Shown: piece after piece, positions 10,202-22,175 of the stretch
How positions within the stretch are numbered: the stretch's first letter is position 1
Layout: each line of letters begins with the position of its first letter
Assembly: GCA_026545765.1 (NCBI GenBank)
Contig: CM048843.1
Span: 88,165,050-88,229,049, forward strand
Source of the DNA: Plantago major
Lineage: Eukaryota > Streptophyta > Magnoliopsida > Lamiales > Plantaginaceae
Length of the DNA: 64,000 nucleotides
Direction: 5' to 3'
The notes under the pieces: model-generated
Databases searched by the model: none
What the model was told of the DNA's origin: nothing
What the model saw: only the letters and a program-made list of their open reading frames with translations
Position numbers and translations under genes: made by a program

Positions 10202-13030
10202 TCTATATTATATTATAAGTTATAAGTCTATTATAATAGATGATGGTTTGAAGGTTTGGTACCAAGTGAATTTACAAGTTTACCATTCGAAACAAAAGTT
10301 GCAATTGTTTGTTTTTAAAATTTTACTGGTTGTAATAATTATCCTACATGAGTGTTTAAGGGTTATAAACATCCTGGCATTTATACCTGGAAGAAACGCT
10401 TGGACTGTTCATCAACGAGGGAGACTATCAAGTTACTTTCTCATGCCATCTTCTTCACTCTGTTCACTCAAGGTATTGAACGTTTATTTACATATCAGTG
10501 CATGTGTGTTGAAATTATCCATGGTTTGTTTCTCTCCTAAAATAACTTGGTTGTCACGGGTATGTATTTTATGAGTTTAATTCTCTTCGTTTTTTGGTTT
10601 TTTTACCCTCTAATATGCTACTTACACACCAGGAAATCGGGAATTCCATCTAATTTCCCTTCCCTTTCTGCCTTTGTGTTCATGTGTACCTCTAGGAGTG
10701 TGTTCTTGAATTACCTTCTTTGGATGTAGTTGTAGTTTTGGACAAATATGACTACCTACTTGCGATATACTATCAAAACATGTTGTCAGATCATTCCTTC
10801 TTATTTCAATGGTGATTTATGATAAATGAGATCATTAATTAATTTGCAAGTAGATCTGCTTCTCTCTTCCCTGCAATCAACCAACCACATGATGTCCAGA
10901 TCCAGGTAATTGTCTTCTCTTCTACACATGAAGTACCTCTAGGAGTGTATTTGTTCTTGAATTACCTTTTTGGAATTATTAGGAGTTGAAATTTCGAATT
11001 GAATTGAACAACAACATGGTATTCTTTCACTTACTTTCCACAAACATAACTATCAGACTCATTTCATTTGACTTGGTGTATTGTTTCTAATAGCATTGAG
11101 GGACATATATAATTCTGACAAATGAGTGTTTTACGTTTATAATCTTCCTGGCATTAATATTTGGAAGCGTCTCGACATGAAGGCTCTAAACCTTCTTTCT
11201 CAATTGCCATCTTCCTCTTCACTCAAGATATATCTATCTTCACTTTCTTTCTTATTTCTTCAATCTTGGCGTTAGGTAATCAATATCGAAAGAAAGAACA
11301 GAACTGGACTTTCAATCGCAAATTCTTACAGCAAGTCAACAATTTTCCGTGTTATTCAGGTAAGTGTTTGAGTTCTCATTGTTACTTCTTTGGAAATTTT
11401 GTTTAATGTTATATGTGAGTGATGAAAATGTTTAGTTTGTATTAGTGAAGTTGTTGTTATTGTCCACCGCTCTGAGAATTTGAAGCAGCCATTCTGTTAA
11501 CAATCAAATTCGTATAGAAACCAAACTAATTTGATTTAATAGGAAAATTAGTTTGTTCTCAAGAAACAAGAATTAATTGGATGGAAAAAAGTGAAGTAAC
11601 AATCTGATATCCAACATATGTAATCTCGCATCCAGATCATCATCTTCCATATATTGCGTTGATTTTCTCTGATTGTGTTTTATCTAATATGCAGCATACG
11701 AACCTAGCAGACAGGTTAGATGAAGTTGTAGCCTAATGTCAAATTCCTAGAAAAACAGCGAAGAACACTAATTAGTGACATGATACGGAAGCTTGGGGGA
11801 CTTGTTCCAAGAATGGACAGGGTAACTATTTGGGCAAATCATATTGTACCTTTACCTCGCTTTGGATTTGTTTACTTGAACTTGTTGAAGAATATATATA
11901 CAGGTTTCAAGAATCACTATCAACACAATATGCATATATGTACAGAAATACTGATGCTATTAATAATTAATCTTGACAAGCTTAAATCATTTCACATTTT
12001 CCCTCATGATTATGTTTCTCTCATGCTTTTCATACTATGTTGTCTAGCGATCAACATTAGAGTGGAGAAGGACTGATATACTGTCGACCATTATGCATTT
12101 GATGTATTTCAATATCAAGATTTATTGTTTGGTGCGTGAGATGCCTCTCCACATGCTTTTGAATTTCAGATGTTTGAATCAGTACATAAATTTGTCTCAT
12201 CTCAGTCATCTATGATACTTATTTCAATCGGTTGAAAGATTTGTGAGTTAATTCTCTTTGCACAAGCATGGATAGGGTGTTTATGTGGAGAGTTCTAAAA
12301 TATTTACTTTAGCCACACGTTCTTCTCGAGCTCGACGACATCTTGTTGATCACATGACTTGTCCGGAATTTGATGGATCAACTCTTTTAGGGTCTTCCCA
12401 AGACCCAACACTGAAAACACCATTGGAATTTTTTTGGCCTTGGTTATGGTTTGAGCAGGTTAGAAAAGAGCTTGACAGAAATGATTTCTTTTTGTAACTG
12501 GATGTTGGAGCTCGGGGTTAGAAGTAAAAAGAAATTGCATGAACAGGTAGATCGGCCGCTAGATTCTGTCTGATTTATTTCTAAGTTCTGGCCCTTATCG
12601 CTCGACAGAGGTCAATAAATATGCTACTACTAAAATGAACGACATCTATGGATAAGACCAAATCTGGAAGAGTCGTAGAGACACATCACCAAAGTACAAA
12701 ACATTGATGTTAATGCGTAGGTATTTTTTTTACGCTCGCTCCAGTTTAAAATTTTGCGCCGTTACTGCTCTGTCAACACGAAAAATAGTTCCCATCTTTA
12801 TCTATGATATATCATTTCTAGCTAGCTCATGTGCTTATCAACCTGCTGGTAGGATGCAGGATCATATGATGTTGATTGTTGAATGTCTGTCATTCAAACA
12901 TATACAAAAATTTTTGTTTAACTGAAATCATTTTAAGATATGTCTTAAGGATTCTCATGCTAGACTGCTGGTCCAGAGGATAACCCAAGATACACCGGGC
13001 ACCCCGCTCAGCGGGGTGCTTCAAGACTAG
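10202..13030 (+). mobile_element. Non-autonomous Helitron inside copy A exon 4
   Basis: The right end is canonical: a perfect 9-bp hairpin (GCACCCCGC, loop TCA, GCGGGGTGC, 12999-13019), seven bases, then CTAG at 13027-13030 followed by T. The left end at 10202 reads TCTATATTATATTATA, matching the Helitron start consensus TCTMTAYTA. The base before it is C rather than the expected A, which weakens that boundary. No Rep/helicase domain was recognised in the 2.8 kb interior, so it would be non-autonomous; several short ORFs there match nothing I know. It separates the two parts of exon 4 of the transporter pseudogene. Confidence 0.6.
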
Positions 13031-14179
13031 TATATAAATACATTAGGTAGTATCCTAATAGTAAAAGACTAAAATATCTCTTCAACTAAACAAGGTAGAA
13101 TTCTATTAGTAATCAACTTCCTTAATATTCTTGCTAACATATATTCGTTCAAGGTTGTGGAAACTTACTATTGCGTATATTTGGAAGGTACATACGTAGT
13201 TTACTATGATAATGAAGTATATCCCATAGATTATGTATCTTGAGATGTGGTTTTGGTGAAACTTTGTGAGTGCAAGAAGAATTCCATCGTTTATATTTAC
13301 CTGTGGCAAAATTGAAAAGAAATTGTTAATTATTGAGTTGCATTAACCATAAATGTCGTGAGATATATATACTAAGTGTGATTTGAATTGCACTCTTAAC
13401 GCTGGCATTGTTCCAAGTTTGGGTATAAGGTGAAAACCTTCTAACCTAATAACATTAGAGGTGCGTTCAAGTTAGCACTTAACCTTATCTCCCTTATAAG
13501 CCCAGTGTCCAATTATTGCGAGGGAAAATAAACACGCAGCAATCGAAATATACAAATTGAGGTTACACAAAAAATCTAGTCTTTGACTCTTGAGACCGAA
13601 AATTTAATACACTTTAATTTCAATTAAAGATTTACAACTGGTCAACTGTCTCAATGTTCGATTCTCGTACCCGTATCTCAAGAATGAGATTGTGTCCTTT
13701 GAAAGCAAGCATGATAATTGCAATGCCATTAACAAAATCACGGAATTTCACACTTCCTGACATACCAACCTCCGTTACTTCAACAGTTACACGATCACGG
13801 TTGCTATGCCCGATTGCAAGAACCCATAGAAGGGTGCAAAATGCAATCGCCGTGATAGAACCGATAAACGTAACCGGTGCTTGTGAATTCAAGTTAGGGA
13901 AGAAATGGGATATGAAAATAGCTAGGCATATGAAAACCAAGAACCATTGGAAAGCTTTCAATGCATTTGCTTTGCATCCCAAGTTATTGCCACACATTAT
14001 TTGGTTCGGTGCTTCCATGGCGGTTCCTCCTGCGTTTATGTAAAAGATACATGTCCCGGTCGAAAGGTGCATTGTTGGGAAGATGGCTAGCAACTTGCCT
14101 AATTTTGGACCTGAATTGTAAATCATGACTATATGTTAGTTAACTGGCTCACAATTCGAGGTATAAGTTATTATAATCA

Positions 14180-14410
14180 TACTCCATCCGTTCCATGCCA
14201 GTTGTTTATAGACTCTTACGACGTGCAAAATAAGAAGAATAATATAACATTATGTGGTACATGTAGGGTGTAATTTCTAACCTTTTGAGTTGTTGGTTTG
14301 ATTGTTTAAATTAATTGTAAATGTATTTTAGAAAGAGAAAAATGAAAGTGGACAATTTTAATGGGACGTTTAAAATGGTAAAATTGGAGAAAATATGTGT
14401 CATCGATGTA
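14180..14410. repeat. Possible Stowaway-like remnant in intron 2 of copy A
   Basis: The left side reads ACTCCATCCGTTCCATGCCA, close to a Stowaway terminus. The right side is decayed (around GTGGACAATTTTAATGGGAC) and no exact TA duplication could be fixed. It lies wholly within the intron between exons 2 and 3 of copy A. Confidence 0.35.
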
Positions 14411-15189
14411 GTATTATTGGTGGGTGTGTACGTATGTCTAACAATATGATTTTGAAAATGAGTGCGGAAAGTAGTCTATTCGATATTATAGCAACTATAT
14501 GAATTGACATATGATCATCTCAACTTATTAGTTATTTACGGACTTTTTTGTATTTTATATATATCAATTAATCATTTTACGACTTTTATATATGTAAATT
14601 TATCGATATAATACCCTGCACGGACCAAATTGAAGACCGTATTCATAGTAACTTAGTAAAAACGAACCAAAGGCTACGACGGAGAGGTGGAGAAATCTGC
14701 TGTAACGAATTCCGGGTTGGGGAGAAGATTCGTGCAGGTCGACCAGAAGCCACATAGTGTAGAGTTGCCAAATATATGCCATGGAGAGACAAACGATGCC
14801 CCACGTTCTGATTTATCATTTCTAATCAAGATTCGCGGATAAAATAAATACATACTATCGTACTAAGATCAAGATTACTTAGAATTTACCATGCATCCGA
14901 GTGAAATGAAAGCAGTGGGAAGAAGAAAAGCCTGAAATCCAATGCCAGAACACAACAGATGAGCCGTAGAAGTGAACGCATTGCCCTTTCTGGACTCGGT
15001 AACCCGTAGCCACGCATCCTCAGGGACACACTCCGTTCGCCTGCCTGAAAACTCAACATCTCCTACAGTACCTGAAGCTACTGAAGAAGTATCTGAAAAA
15101 TAAAGAACTGAAACTGGAGCTACTCTTGATGATGTTGATGATATGCTTCTTTGTAAATATACATCACTATCATTTACCATTTCTGTCAT

Positions 15190-15609
15190 GACTGTTAGAA
15201 GTCTGTGAAGATTCTTTCTTTCTTACACTGTTTGATTCTTCTCTTTTCTAATGTGTAGAAGATAATATCAAGTATGGTAAAAATAAAAGAGAGATAATGA
15301 ATAAAATATAAATATATTAATTAAAAATTATTAAGTAATGGAGATGGTGAATTTTCATTTAACACAACTAACAAAAAACCGATCCGAATGAAAATTTGTA
15401 AAGCTTTTAGTGAAATGAGACTAAATTTTAAAAAAGTTAATCTTTATGTGTAATTTTGGATAAATCTAGAGGTTTTTACATAAATTTTTTCCTTAATCAA
15501 CACACATGTTTACAGGAACATTTCATAACAGAGAGAAAACAAAGAATTTCTAAATTATAGGAGTATTATTTTTTTGTCATTTAATCAACCAAATTTCCCT
15601 GATTTTATG
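15190..15609. other. Intergenic DNA between copy A and the SAUR gene
   Basis: AT-rich sequence containing the presumed promoter of copy A and the 3' side of the SAUR gene. No repeat or gene was recognised. Confidence 0.4.
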
Positions 15610-15990
15610 TCAGTACACAAGCAAATGATGTTCAATATACCCTGCAGCTGCATATGAGCAAGACAAAGAGCAGCGTTCGCTAGCAGACATTCGCAAAGCT
15701 TTGTCGATTTCTGCAGATCTACCTTGCTGGATCAAGAACAGAACATTGGCCATGAAGGAAGAGTTACATGGCAACATTATAGGTCCATCTCTTGGCAACC
15801 CGTATACGTCTTCAGAAATCTTCAACAGCTCCCTAATCACCGAGTTCCCAAGATAATCTAATGGCAGAACAAAGCGTTTCCTGTCAACTGAGTACGCTAC
15901 AAAGTACCCTCCATTAGTACACCTTCTGTGTTTGGAAGCTAGACTTTTCCATTTTCCAGCAATCTGGATAAGTTTCCTAGCGTTGATCAT
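15610..15990 (-). CDS. SAUR-like auxin-responsive protein
   Basis: This is a single-exon 126-residue frame. The N-terminus MINARKLIQIAGKWKSLASK matches the basic leader of the SAUR62-68 type. The central SAUR domain (about residues 28-85) has GYFVAYSVDRKRFVLPLDYL, then LLKISEDVYGLPRDGPI and LPC. SAUR proteins are small auxin-induced regulators; family members inhibit type 2C.D phosphatases and so raise plasma-membrane proton-pump activity and cell expansion. Lack of introns and length fit the family. The start is the first ATG and aligns with the family N-terminus. It appears intact. Neighbours on the same strand are unrelated. Confidence 0.92.
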   Translation of the reverse strand: MINARKLIQIAGKWKSLASKHRRCTNGGYFVAYSVDRKRFVLPLDYLGNSVIRELLKISEDVYGLPRDGPIMLPCNSSFMANVLFLIQQGRSAEIDKALRMSASERCSLSCSYAAAGYIEHHLLVY

Positions 15991-16541
15991 TTTCGTACAA
16001 GTAGCTTAGAAGTCTGTGATGTGTTTGGAAACTGATGTTTGAATATGCGAATCGTGCATTTTGGGTAGGATTTATAGGAATTCTGGAGGAGACATGAGTT
16101 AGGTTGTACCTACAAGTTTGATCATGAACAACTCATTGAGCAATGTAATTTAGGTAACGAATTCGAAACAGTTCAGTACCGTTCAGTTTGCTGCATGGTT
16201 TGAGGACATTGTGGTACTATTAGTTTGGTCCTCTGCTCTTACAGCCACATATCAGGGCGTGTATGTCCAAGCAGACAGACACATAGTACAGTCTGAAAAC
16301 AACTATAATTGTCTAAAGGGTTCCGGTCCAGAGTTGGTACACAATTTCAGTACCGGGGAACTGTACTCTTTGAGAAATGTACACGAATGTGAAGTTAATC
16401 GAGTTTGGAATTAAACGAATTAACAAGAAACTGGAGACGGCGAACTAAGCAGAAATGAAGACCATGAACTGTTGTACTGTACGCATTTCATACATTATGC
16501 AATAGTATTAGTAGTCTAGTACATAGACAGATAGATCACGA
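15991..16541. other. Intergenic DNA upstream of the SAUR gene
   Basis: This stretch probably holds the SAUR promoter next to 15990. No clear TATA box or auxin-response element could be fixed by eye, and no other gene was seen. Confidence 0.35.
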
Positions 16542-16943
16542 TCATCCATCCGGAAATGGTGACACTAAACTTGAGACGTAGCGGTTACAGCTATCATGGA
16601 ACATTATGTAGCTTCGCAATTTGTTCGCATATAAAATATTATTTTCTCCTGTCATCCATATGGGAAATTCATTGCCAATGTTGACAATTTTATTCCAAGA
16701 GTACTCATCTTTCAACCCATGAGACTTCAAAACCCACCTATCCGTTCCAATTTTATGATGGGAAATCAGGCAAAGGTATTCTCCAAACAATTCCAAATTT
16801 AAGTACAAAGAACCGGCAATTGGTGGCTCTAGTTCTCCGAAAGCCTCAGTTCGTAAACAAAGTATATATTCCTGTAGCTTTGAATTTAATCGGGTTGTTA
16901 ACCATCTTCTTGGCGCGCATTCGCGAAAACAATGGAAATCCAT
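16542..16943 (-). pseudogene. F-box protein C-terminal fragment (F-box-associated domain)
   Basis: A frame of 133 residues resembles the type-3 F-box-associated domain found C-terminal to the F-box in plant SCF substrate receptors. It has TEAFGELEPPIAG, then LFGEYLCLISHH, then DRWVLKSHGLKDEYSWNKI, matching the usual order of a regulator-like beta-strand repeat with a W-V-(M/L)-K motif. No F-box precedes it locally. An F-box N-terminus in the same direction lies at 22363-22738, beyond the NLR gene. It is probably a broken gene; a lone C-terminal exon cannot be excluded. Confidence 0.55.
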
Positions 16944-18721
16944 GTTAACCGGCAGGCAGATCGATACTTTACTGCAAGTTGTTAACTATTGTCTATGAAA
17001 GAAAACACTTGTATTGATGATCAGTTGCCTGAACAAGCATTCTATCTGTTCCTCGAGAGTGTAGAAGGCTAGAAGCTCGACTGCATTCCTTCCAGGCCTC
17101 GCGGAGTAGAACCAGATCTGAATCAGATTACCTTGTACGTATATAGCGAGAAAATGGTGGATCTGAAACATAAAAGTTTTCTGTCAGTCATTTGTTAACT
17201 TCATCTGCAGATCGAAAAATAAAAAAGAAATGGCCTTTTCACCTTTGAGACTCAAATCCACAACCGTTCTTGTCTTAGCTTACTTTCCAGATTACAACTT
17301 CGTACTTTCAATGAATTCAACCGCTCTGCCAAGACTCTGGGGTCACGATCATTCAAAAGTTATGAAGGCAAAATAAAAGAATTATAAGCGTATGCATAAA
17401 AACTTCGACAAGTTTCTTCATTTGCGTCATATTCAACAGATTATTTCACGAGAATCTCAATGGATATGATGATGGTCTCTTGAAGATAAATCTGGAAGAT
17501 GGTACACAAGAGGAGCTAATGAGCCACTTGAGAGAAACAGACTCAACCATATATCCAAGCTGTTGAGCCAGACTTGGAATGCTTGTACAGGCCGTCAATC
17601 CAAACCAGAGTTTCTCTCCTCTTTTGTTACAGGATCAAATTTAATCAGTCTACATAAAACATGTACATCAAAGCATACTTGTAATCTGCAAGCTCACATG
17701 ATATTCCTAGAAACAACGAGAATTTAATCTACATGACTTGCATTAAATCATTCCGGTTGTTTGATTGGTTCAGTACAGTTGGTACATAAGAGTTTAGCGA
17801 TCAGGATAATTCAAAAGACATTAAACCACAACAGATAAACTTTTACAAGATGGTTCTCATGAAGCAAACGGATTATACTTCAGGTCTAAAAATAGCTATT
17901 CGTGCAGAGAAAGGCTGGTTAATCTGTGCAGAAATTATAAATTCCAGTTAAGAAGGTGCATTGACAGCATATCAGTTAGTAGATTGAGATAAGTATGACG
18001 ATTCTGTTCCAGGCATACAAGCAATCCCTATCAGCAGCCTATCTTACTTGTGTACTCTGTTGCACTACAAACTTCACTCTACTTTCTACTAATCTATAAG
18101 CACGTAATTTCAAGAAGATATATAACCCTTCACTGAAATGCGTAATGGAAGCCAATAGCATGTTATAAGAATAATAATTTTCGATTCAAATGTTCTTCAG
18201 AAACTAGTAAATTTCAAATGGATTCGAAATGCAAATATCTATAGAGACATAACCAAAAATAAAAACATATTCCAAACCAAACCATCCTACCAAGAAAGCA
18301 TAATTTCAGAAGTTCATTTAGGAACTAGGCTCTTGTCACCTTGCTTCTGGTCACAATCATCCGGAAATGGTAACACTAAACGTGTAACAAACTATAGTTT
18401 TCTGGAAATGGAACTGAAAATCAGCAGTATGAGATATATATTTTTCTAAGTAGTTTACTAATGGCATCTGATCATCTGGTTAGATCAAGCACTGCTCTGC
18501 ACAGTTTTGTTGATTACTCAACACTTATGGTCATAATCTCTTGTTTCGTAGCTCTTAAAAAAGCACAATTAGGGTGGCCACTAAAATCTTAATTTTTGTT
18601 TCTCCATGGTACCCATGGAAAAAAATACAGATAGATATAATTAAAAAAAAATCATGTTCCTTTCTTTTTCTTTTTGTACTATCAGTAAAAAGTTGAACTA
18701 TATCTTCATGAACATGAACAT
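16944..18721. other. Non-coding DNA downstream of the NLR, with an echo of the F-box C-terminus
   Basis: No complete gene was found. At about 18345-18395 the sequence CCGGAAATGGTAACACTAAA nearly repeats the 3' end of the F-box fragment at 16551-16575 (CCGGAAATGGTGACACTAAA), which suggests a second, mostly lost copy of that C-terminus. The part near 18700 would be the 3' untranslated region of the NLR gene. Confidence 0.4.
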
Positions 18722-21262
18722 CTAAAAATTGACGAAAACTTGAAGTGCATCGTTCCCAAAGCTCTCTTGTTCATCTCGTATTCTGTCGGCTGATTCTTCA
18801 ACCTCTTTGCTGCTACGTGCTACAATCAATTTCTGCAGCGTTTCTATACCTCCTATGCTGGGCGGAATCTCCTCTAGATAGTGGATACCAAATATAAAAA
18901 GCGTCTCAAGACATGGGAAATGTGGACTGTCAGCTAACCAATACTTCAGATTTAAGTATCTCATTTCTAGGTATTTTAACCCAAGAAATTCACCTTCCTT
19001 TGGCTCCCACGCGTCGCCTTCAACTGAACCATCCTTGAGTTTAAGGACTTCAAGATTCGGCAATGAACCAACCATTGACGACATATGCTCCCAGGAAGTA
19101 ATATGAGTTCGGTCCAGAGTCAACTTCTTAAGATTGGGAGGAAAGACACAGTTGTCCGGAAGAGACCCTGAACTAACAGCAAGGTACATGTTTTCGAGTT
19201 GGCATAGATGACCAAGTGTGAAGTGACCATAGTAATCTCCATAAATATACCTGCACTTCTTCAGATTTGGTGTTCTTCTTATCACATTGTTGTTGAATCT
19301 GACATTTTTCGCCCATGAAAGCGTTTGTAGGTGTTCTAGGACTGGATAGTCTTGGCTAAACACTGGAAATGGTAAGGTGCACTCCCTCGACAAGACTATA
19401 TGCCTGAGCTTCGGGATCTTCCAGATTTCTACTGGAAAGGTCAACCTTGAACCTTTTGCAACAATTAACGTCTCGAGCTTCTGAAGCTTGGATATTGACA
19501 AAGGCACCGTCGTTGTACTGCCAAAATTAGTGTTGCAACTAAAATAAAGTAACCTTAAATTAGTCAACTCGAATATTTGACGCATCATGGACTCTCCGGT
19601 TACAGTCACACCATACAGAACTTTGAGTAATCTAAAACGCAACGTGACCGATGACAGTTGCAAATTGGCAGGACAATGTATGAATAGAAGAGAACGAACA
19701 AATGTATTGCTTGTATCACTGGCGGAGGAGTCGAATCTTTTAGTAGAGACACTTACATGGCGCTGGGACGTAGTGATATTTATAAAAGTAACGCCATCTA
19801 TGTACTGTCCTGCAGAGCGTTTTAGAAACTTTTCTTCTTGAGCTTTTCTTAAGCTCAAGTCCCGCGGCACATCATGAATGCTACAAGTTCTGATTTTTCC
19901 GTTCCATCTCCTCCCCATGACCAGAACAAGGTTTCTTTCTACAAGATCCTCCAAGTACTCCTCAGCAGTCTCTTCCAGTGTTTCCGGTGCTCCGGGTCTT
20001 ACAAAACCTTCAGCAACCCAGAGCCGAACCAACGTGCTTACAGAAATACGGGCATCTTCTGGAAAGGCTCCCAAAGAAAGGAAGCATGCCTTCAAGTACA
20101 TAGGCAAGTTTTTGTAACTCAAAGATAGAATTCCATCTATCTGGTCATTACTCGCAGCTGCTTCATTGATATTTCTCGCGACTTCTTCCCAATAATCCTC
20201 CGTCCTGTTCGATTTGAGAAGTCCTGCAACCACGACGATCAAGAGTGGTAGCCCTTTGCAATTTTCAGCGATCCTTCTTCCAACAACTTCGAGCTCAGGT
20301 AGGCAAGAGTCTTGTCCAAAAACCTTTACCCTGAGTAGATCCCAAGCTGTTTCTTTGTGCAGTAACTGCATCTGGTACAGAGGACTAGAATAATCGACTT
20401 TAGCTGCCACGTCTGACAATCTCGTGGTTATTATCACACGACTTCCATTCTTATTATCTGGGATCGCCCTCATCATACCGTCCCACACTTTTGCATCCCA
20501 CATGTCATCAAGAATGATGAGAAATCGTCGGTTGAATAGATGTTTATATACCTTCACGATCAATGTCTCAACATTTTGCTTGATGTTTGCAGCATTTAGT
20601 TTTCCAGGTAGGAGCTCTAGAAGAATATCTTGTATGTTATATTCTTGGGATACAGTCACCCAAAAATAAACATCAAAATGACGCGAAGTGAATGGATTTT
20701 CATAGACAGCTCTAGCAAGAGTAGTTTTTCCGATTCCCCCCATTCCAACAACTGGAATGATCTGCAGTGGCTTCTCGCGGTTGTTGACACGTACAAGAAT
20801 CTGTTTCAAGCCCTCATCAAGTCCCACCTTAGCATCATTGCTGCCTACAGGTTCAACTATCAAGGAACTCTTAGTTCCAGAATCATCACTGGAAGATGCA
20901 GTACCTTTGTTTTTTTCGAACAGCTCCTTCATCTCCTCTGACTCTTGCAGAATGGAACTGACTTCTTCAATGCAACGACAGAAGGCCGAAGGTGACAATC
21001 TGTCATCGCCTGGCAACTTCATCGTACTTGCTTCGATGATATCTTCGACTTGGTAGACAACATCAACGAGCCGACTTTCAAACTGGCTGACCATTGAATT
21101 GTATTTCATAGGAACATGTTCAAGAAACTGTTGCAAGGAAATGATATTTTGGTGGAGAGAAATCATCTGGTCTTTCCCACAGAGAAAGGTGTAATCTTGA
21201 TGATCATGTTTCAGGATCTCCTCTATCACTTCTGCAACAGAAAGTAAAGCAGCATATGCCAT
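18722..21262 (-). CDS. CC-NB-LRR disease resistance protein (R1A/late-blight type)
   Basis: An uninterrupted 846-residue frame starts at MAYAALLSVAEV, the usual start of this NLR group; 28 further codons open upstream are less likely. Domains in order: Rx-type coiled coil (1-120) with EDVID-like QVEDIIEA at 71-78; NB-ARC with P-loop GMGGIGKTT (173-181), kinase-2 FLIILDDMW (247-255), RNBS-B SRVIITTR (274-281), CKGLPL (335-340), RNBS-D around KACFLSLGAFPED (391-403) and IHD in place of MHD at 462-464; then irregular leucine-rich repeats (about 520-830). Such proteins act inside the cell as ATP/ADP-switched immune receptors that trigger hypersensitive death on sensing pathogen effectors. All nucleotide-binding motifs are intact. 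Asterid R1-like NLRs often have IHD and no intron in this part, so the gene is probably functional. Confidence 0.93.
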   Translation of the reverse strand: MAYAALLSVAEVIEEILKHDHQDYTFLCGKDQMISLHQNIISLQQFLEHVPMKYNSMVSQFESRLVDVVYQVEDIIEASTMKLPGDDRLSPSAFCRCIEEVSSILQESEEMKELFEKNKGTASSSDDSGTKSSLIVEPVGSNDAKVGLDEGLKQILVRVNNREKPLQIIPVVGMGGIGKTTLARAVYENPFTSRHFDVYFWVTVSQEYNIQDILLELLPGKLNAANIKQNVETLIVKVYKHLFNRRFLIILDDMWDAKVWDGMMRAIPDNKNGSRVIITTRLSDVAAKVDYSSPLYQMQLLHKETAWDLLRVKVFGQDSCLPELEVVGRRIAENCKGLPLLIVVVAGLLKSNRTEDYWEEVARNINEAAASNDQIDGILSLSYKNLPMYLKACFLSLGAFPEDARISVSTLVRLWVAEGFVRPGAPETLEETAEEYLEDLVERNLVLVMGRRWNGKIRTCSIHDVPRDLSLRKAQEEKFLKRSAGQYIDGVTFINITTSQRHVSVSTKRFDSSASDTSNTFVRSLLFIHCPANLQLSSVTLRFRLLKVLYGVTVTGESMMRQIFELTNLRLLYFSCNTNFGSTTTVPLSISKLQKLETLIVAKGSRLTFPVEIWKIPKLRHIVLSRECTLPFPVFSQDYPVLEHLQTLSWAKNVRFNNNVIRRTPNLKKCRYIYGDYYGHFTLGHLCQLENMYLAVSSGSLPDNCVFPPNLKKLTLDRTHITSWEHMSSMVGSLPNLEVLKLKDGSVEGDAWEPKEGEFLGLKYLEMRYLNLKYWLADSPHFPCLETLFIFGIHYLEEIPPSIGGIETLQKLIVARSSKEVEESADRIRDEQESFGNDALQVFVNF

Positions 21263-21967
21263 TTTTTTGGAGTGAAAGGAAAGGAGAAAACTTGGGCTTG
21301 TTGACAAAGAGCTGCAGGTAATGTGAATCTGAGCTTGAAGTATCAATCATTCACATATAATATGAAGCAAATTAAATATGTTGATAATGCAATTCTTGAT
21401 TTATATATTAAACAAATGAACAATTATTGCTGTCAAATTGTGATTTCTTAATACAATTATGTTGCTGCATGATCCTGAGAAATGGAGAAGCATTGACTTT
21501 TTCATTATACTATTTCTGTCCTGTTTCAAACTGTAACTTCTTTACGGGTAAATAAATCAAGAAAAGTAGTAAACTCGACACCCCTTTGAAACTTTAACTT
21601 TTACACGGGTAAAGAAACTAAGAAAACGTTGTGAAACTCGAGGCACTATGTGAGTGTGATCTAAGAAAGGGAAAAAGAAAAGATAGAGAAGCAAGAAAGA
21701 CAATGTGCCATGTGAGGATAAGCCATCCATCGGTACATACCAATCCTCACATTGATGATAAATTAAAGAATCACCATCTTCCATATTTCAGGTTGACTAT
21801 TCCACATGGAAAGATGTTATATGTGAACCCATCAATTATTGTTTTATTATATTTTATGCGGGTGAAATTTTTAGCAACCTTTCATATATCAAATAGGTGG
21901 TTTAGCAACATATGTTAAAGTCGGATCTGTTAGTCTTATAGATCCCATCAACATAAATAGTTGATGA
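21263..21967. other. Upstream region of the NLR gene
   Basis: AT-rich DNA that should contain the NLR promoter and leader. Short ORFs on both strands look random. A direct repeat of about 30 bp, TTTACGGGTAAA with AACTTTA-like surroundings, occurs near 21535 and 21600. No gene was recognised. Confidence 0.4.
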
Positions 21968-22175
21968 TCAAAACCTCGAACAACTATGACTGCAAATGCA
22001 TTTCATTGCCCAACGTCTCTTCCAACGATAACGGATACAAGATCCAATCCCCTGATTATGAAAATTATAGCACTCATACCAGCAAGTTGATGCTACACAT
22101 TTGTTAAGATCCAGTGTGTCAACGCATTGTTTGTCAGCCTCCACTTTAACAACATTACCAGTCAATGCAGCTGCA
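21968..22175 (-). pseudogene. Defensin-like (DEFL/LCR) cysteine-rich exon without a signal peptide exon
   Basis: The frame encodes about 65 residues with eight cysteines spaced C-X8-C-X4-C-X3-C-X10-C-X12-C-X1-C-X3-C. The C-X3-C and C-X-C pair is the CS-alpha-beta signature of plant defensin-like proteins; phrases such as CYNFHNQGIGSC also fit. A splice acceptor (TTGCAG) lies at about 22170, and exon 2 of such genes normally starts just after a signal-peptide exon. I found no signal-peptide exon in the 190 bp between it and the F-box fragment. It is either a lone exon or a gene with a distant first exon. Family members are secreted antimicrobial or signalling peptides; function here is unknown. 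Confidence 0.45.

Larger units (their letters stand above)
9815..15189 (-). pseudogene. Lysine/histidine-transporter-like (LHT8-like) gene, copy A, ruined
   Basis: Pieces of an amino acid/auxin permease family transporter, a multi-pass membrane amino-acid carrier, lie in order on the minus strand. Exon 1 is 14890-15189 (start MTEMVN, then VTESRKGNAFTSTAHLLCSG). Exon 2 is 14668-14807 (IWQLYTMWLLVDLHES). Exon 3 is about 13484-14109 (GKLLAIFPTMHLSTGTC). Exon 4 begins at 13300 (VNINDGILLALTKF) and its C-terminal part is displaced to 9815-10140 (LNLGLGSLGIV, FHANFFNP). Damage is clear: four extra bases at the exon 1 donor, a replaced segment with a stop at 13632 in exon 3, loss of homology after 13130, and about 3 kb including a Helitron inside exon 4. 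Copy B at 29173-34383 has the same exon layout, so the two are paralogues. Confidence 0.85.

Noticed and set aside
13654..14043. Plus-strand 129-codon ORF
   Set aside because: It is the complement of transporter copy A exon 3, whose minus-strand frame matches the family.
19587..21056. Several plus-strand ORFs of 79-103 codons
   Set aside because: They are antisense shadows of the NLR gene with no domain of their own.
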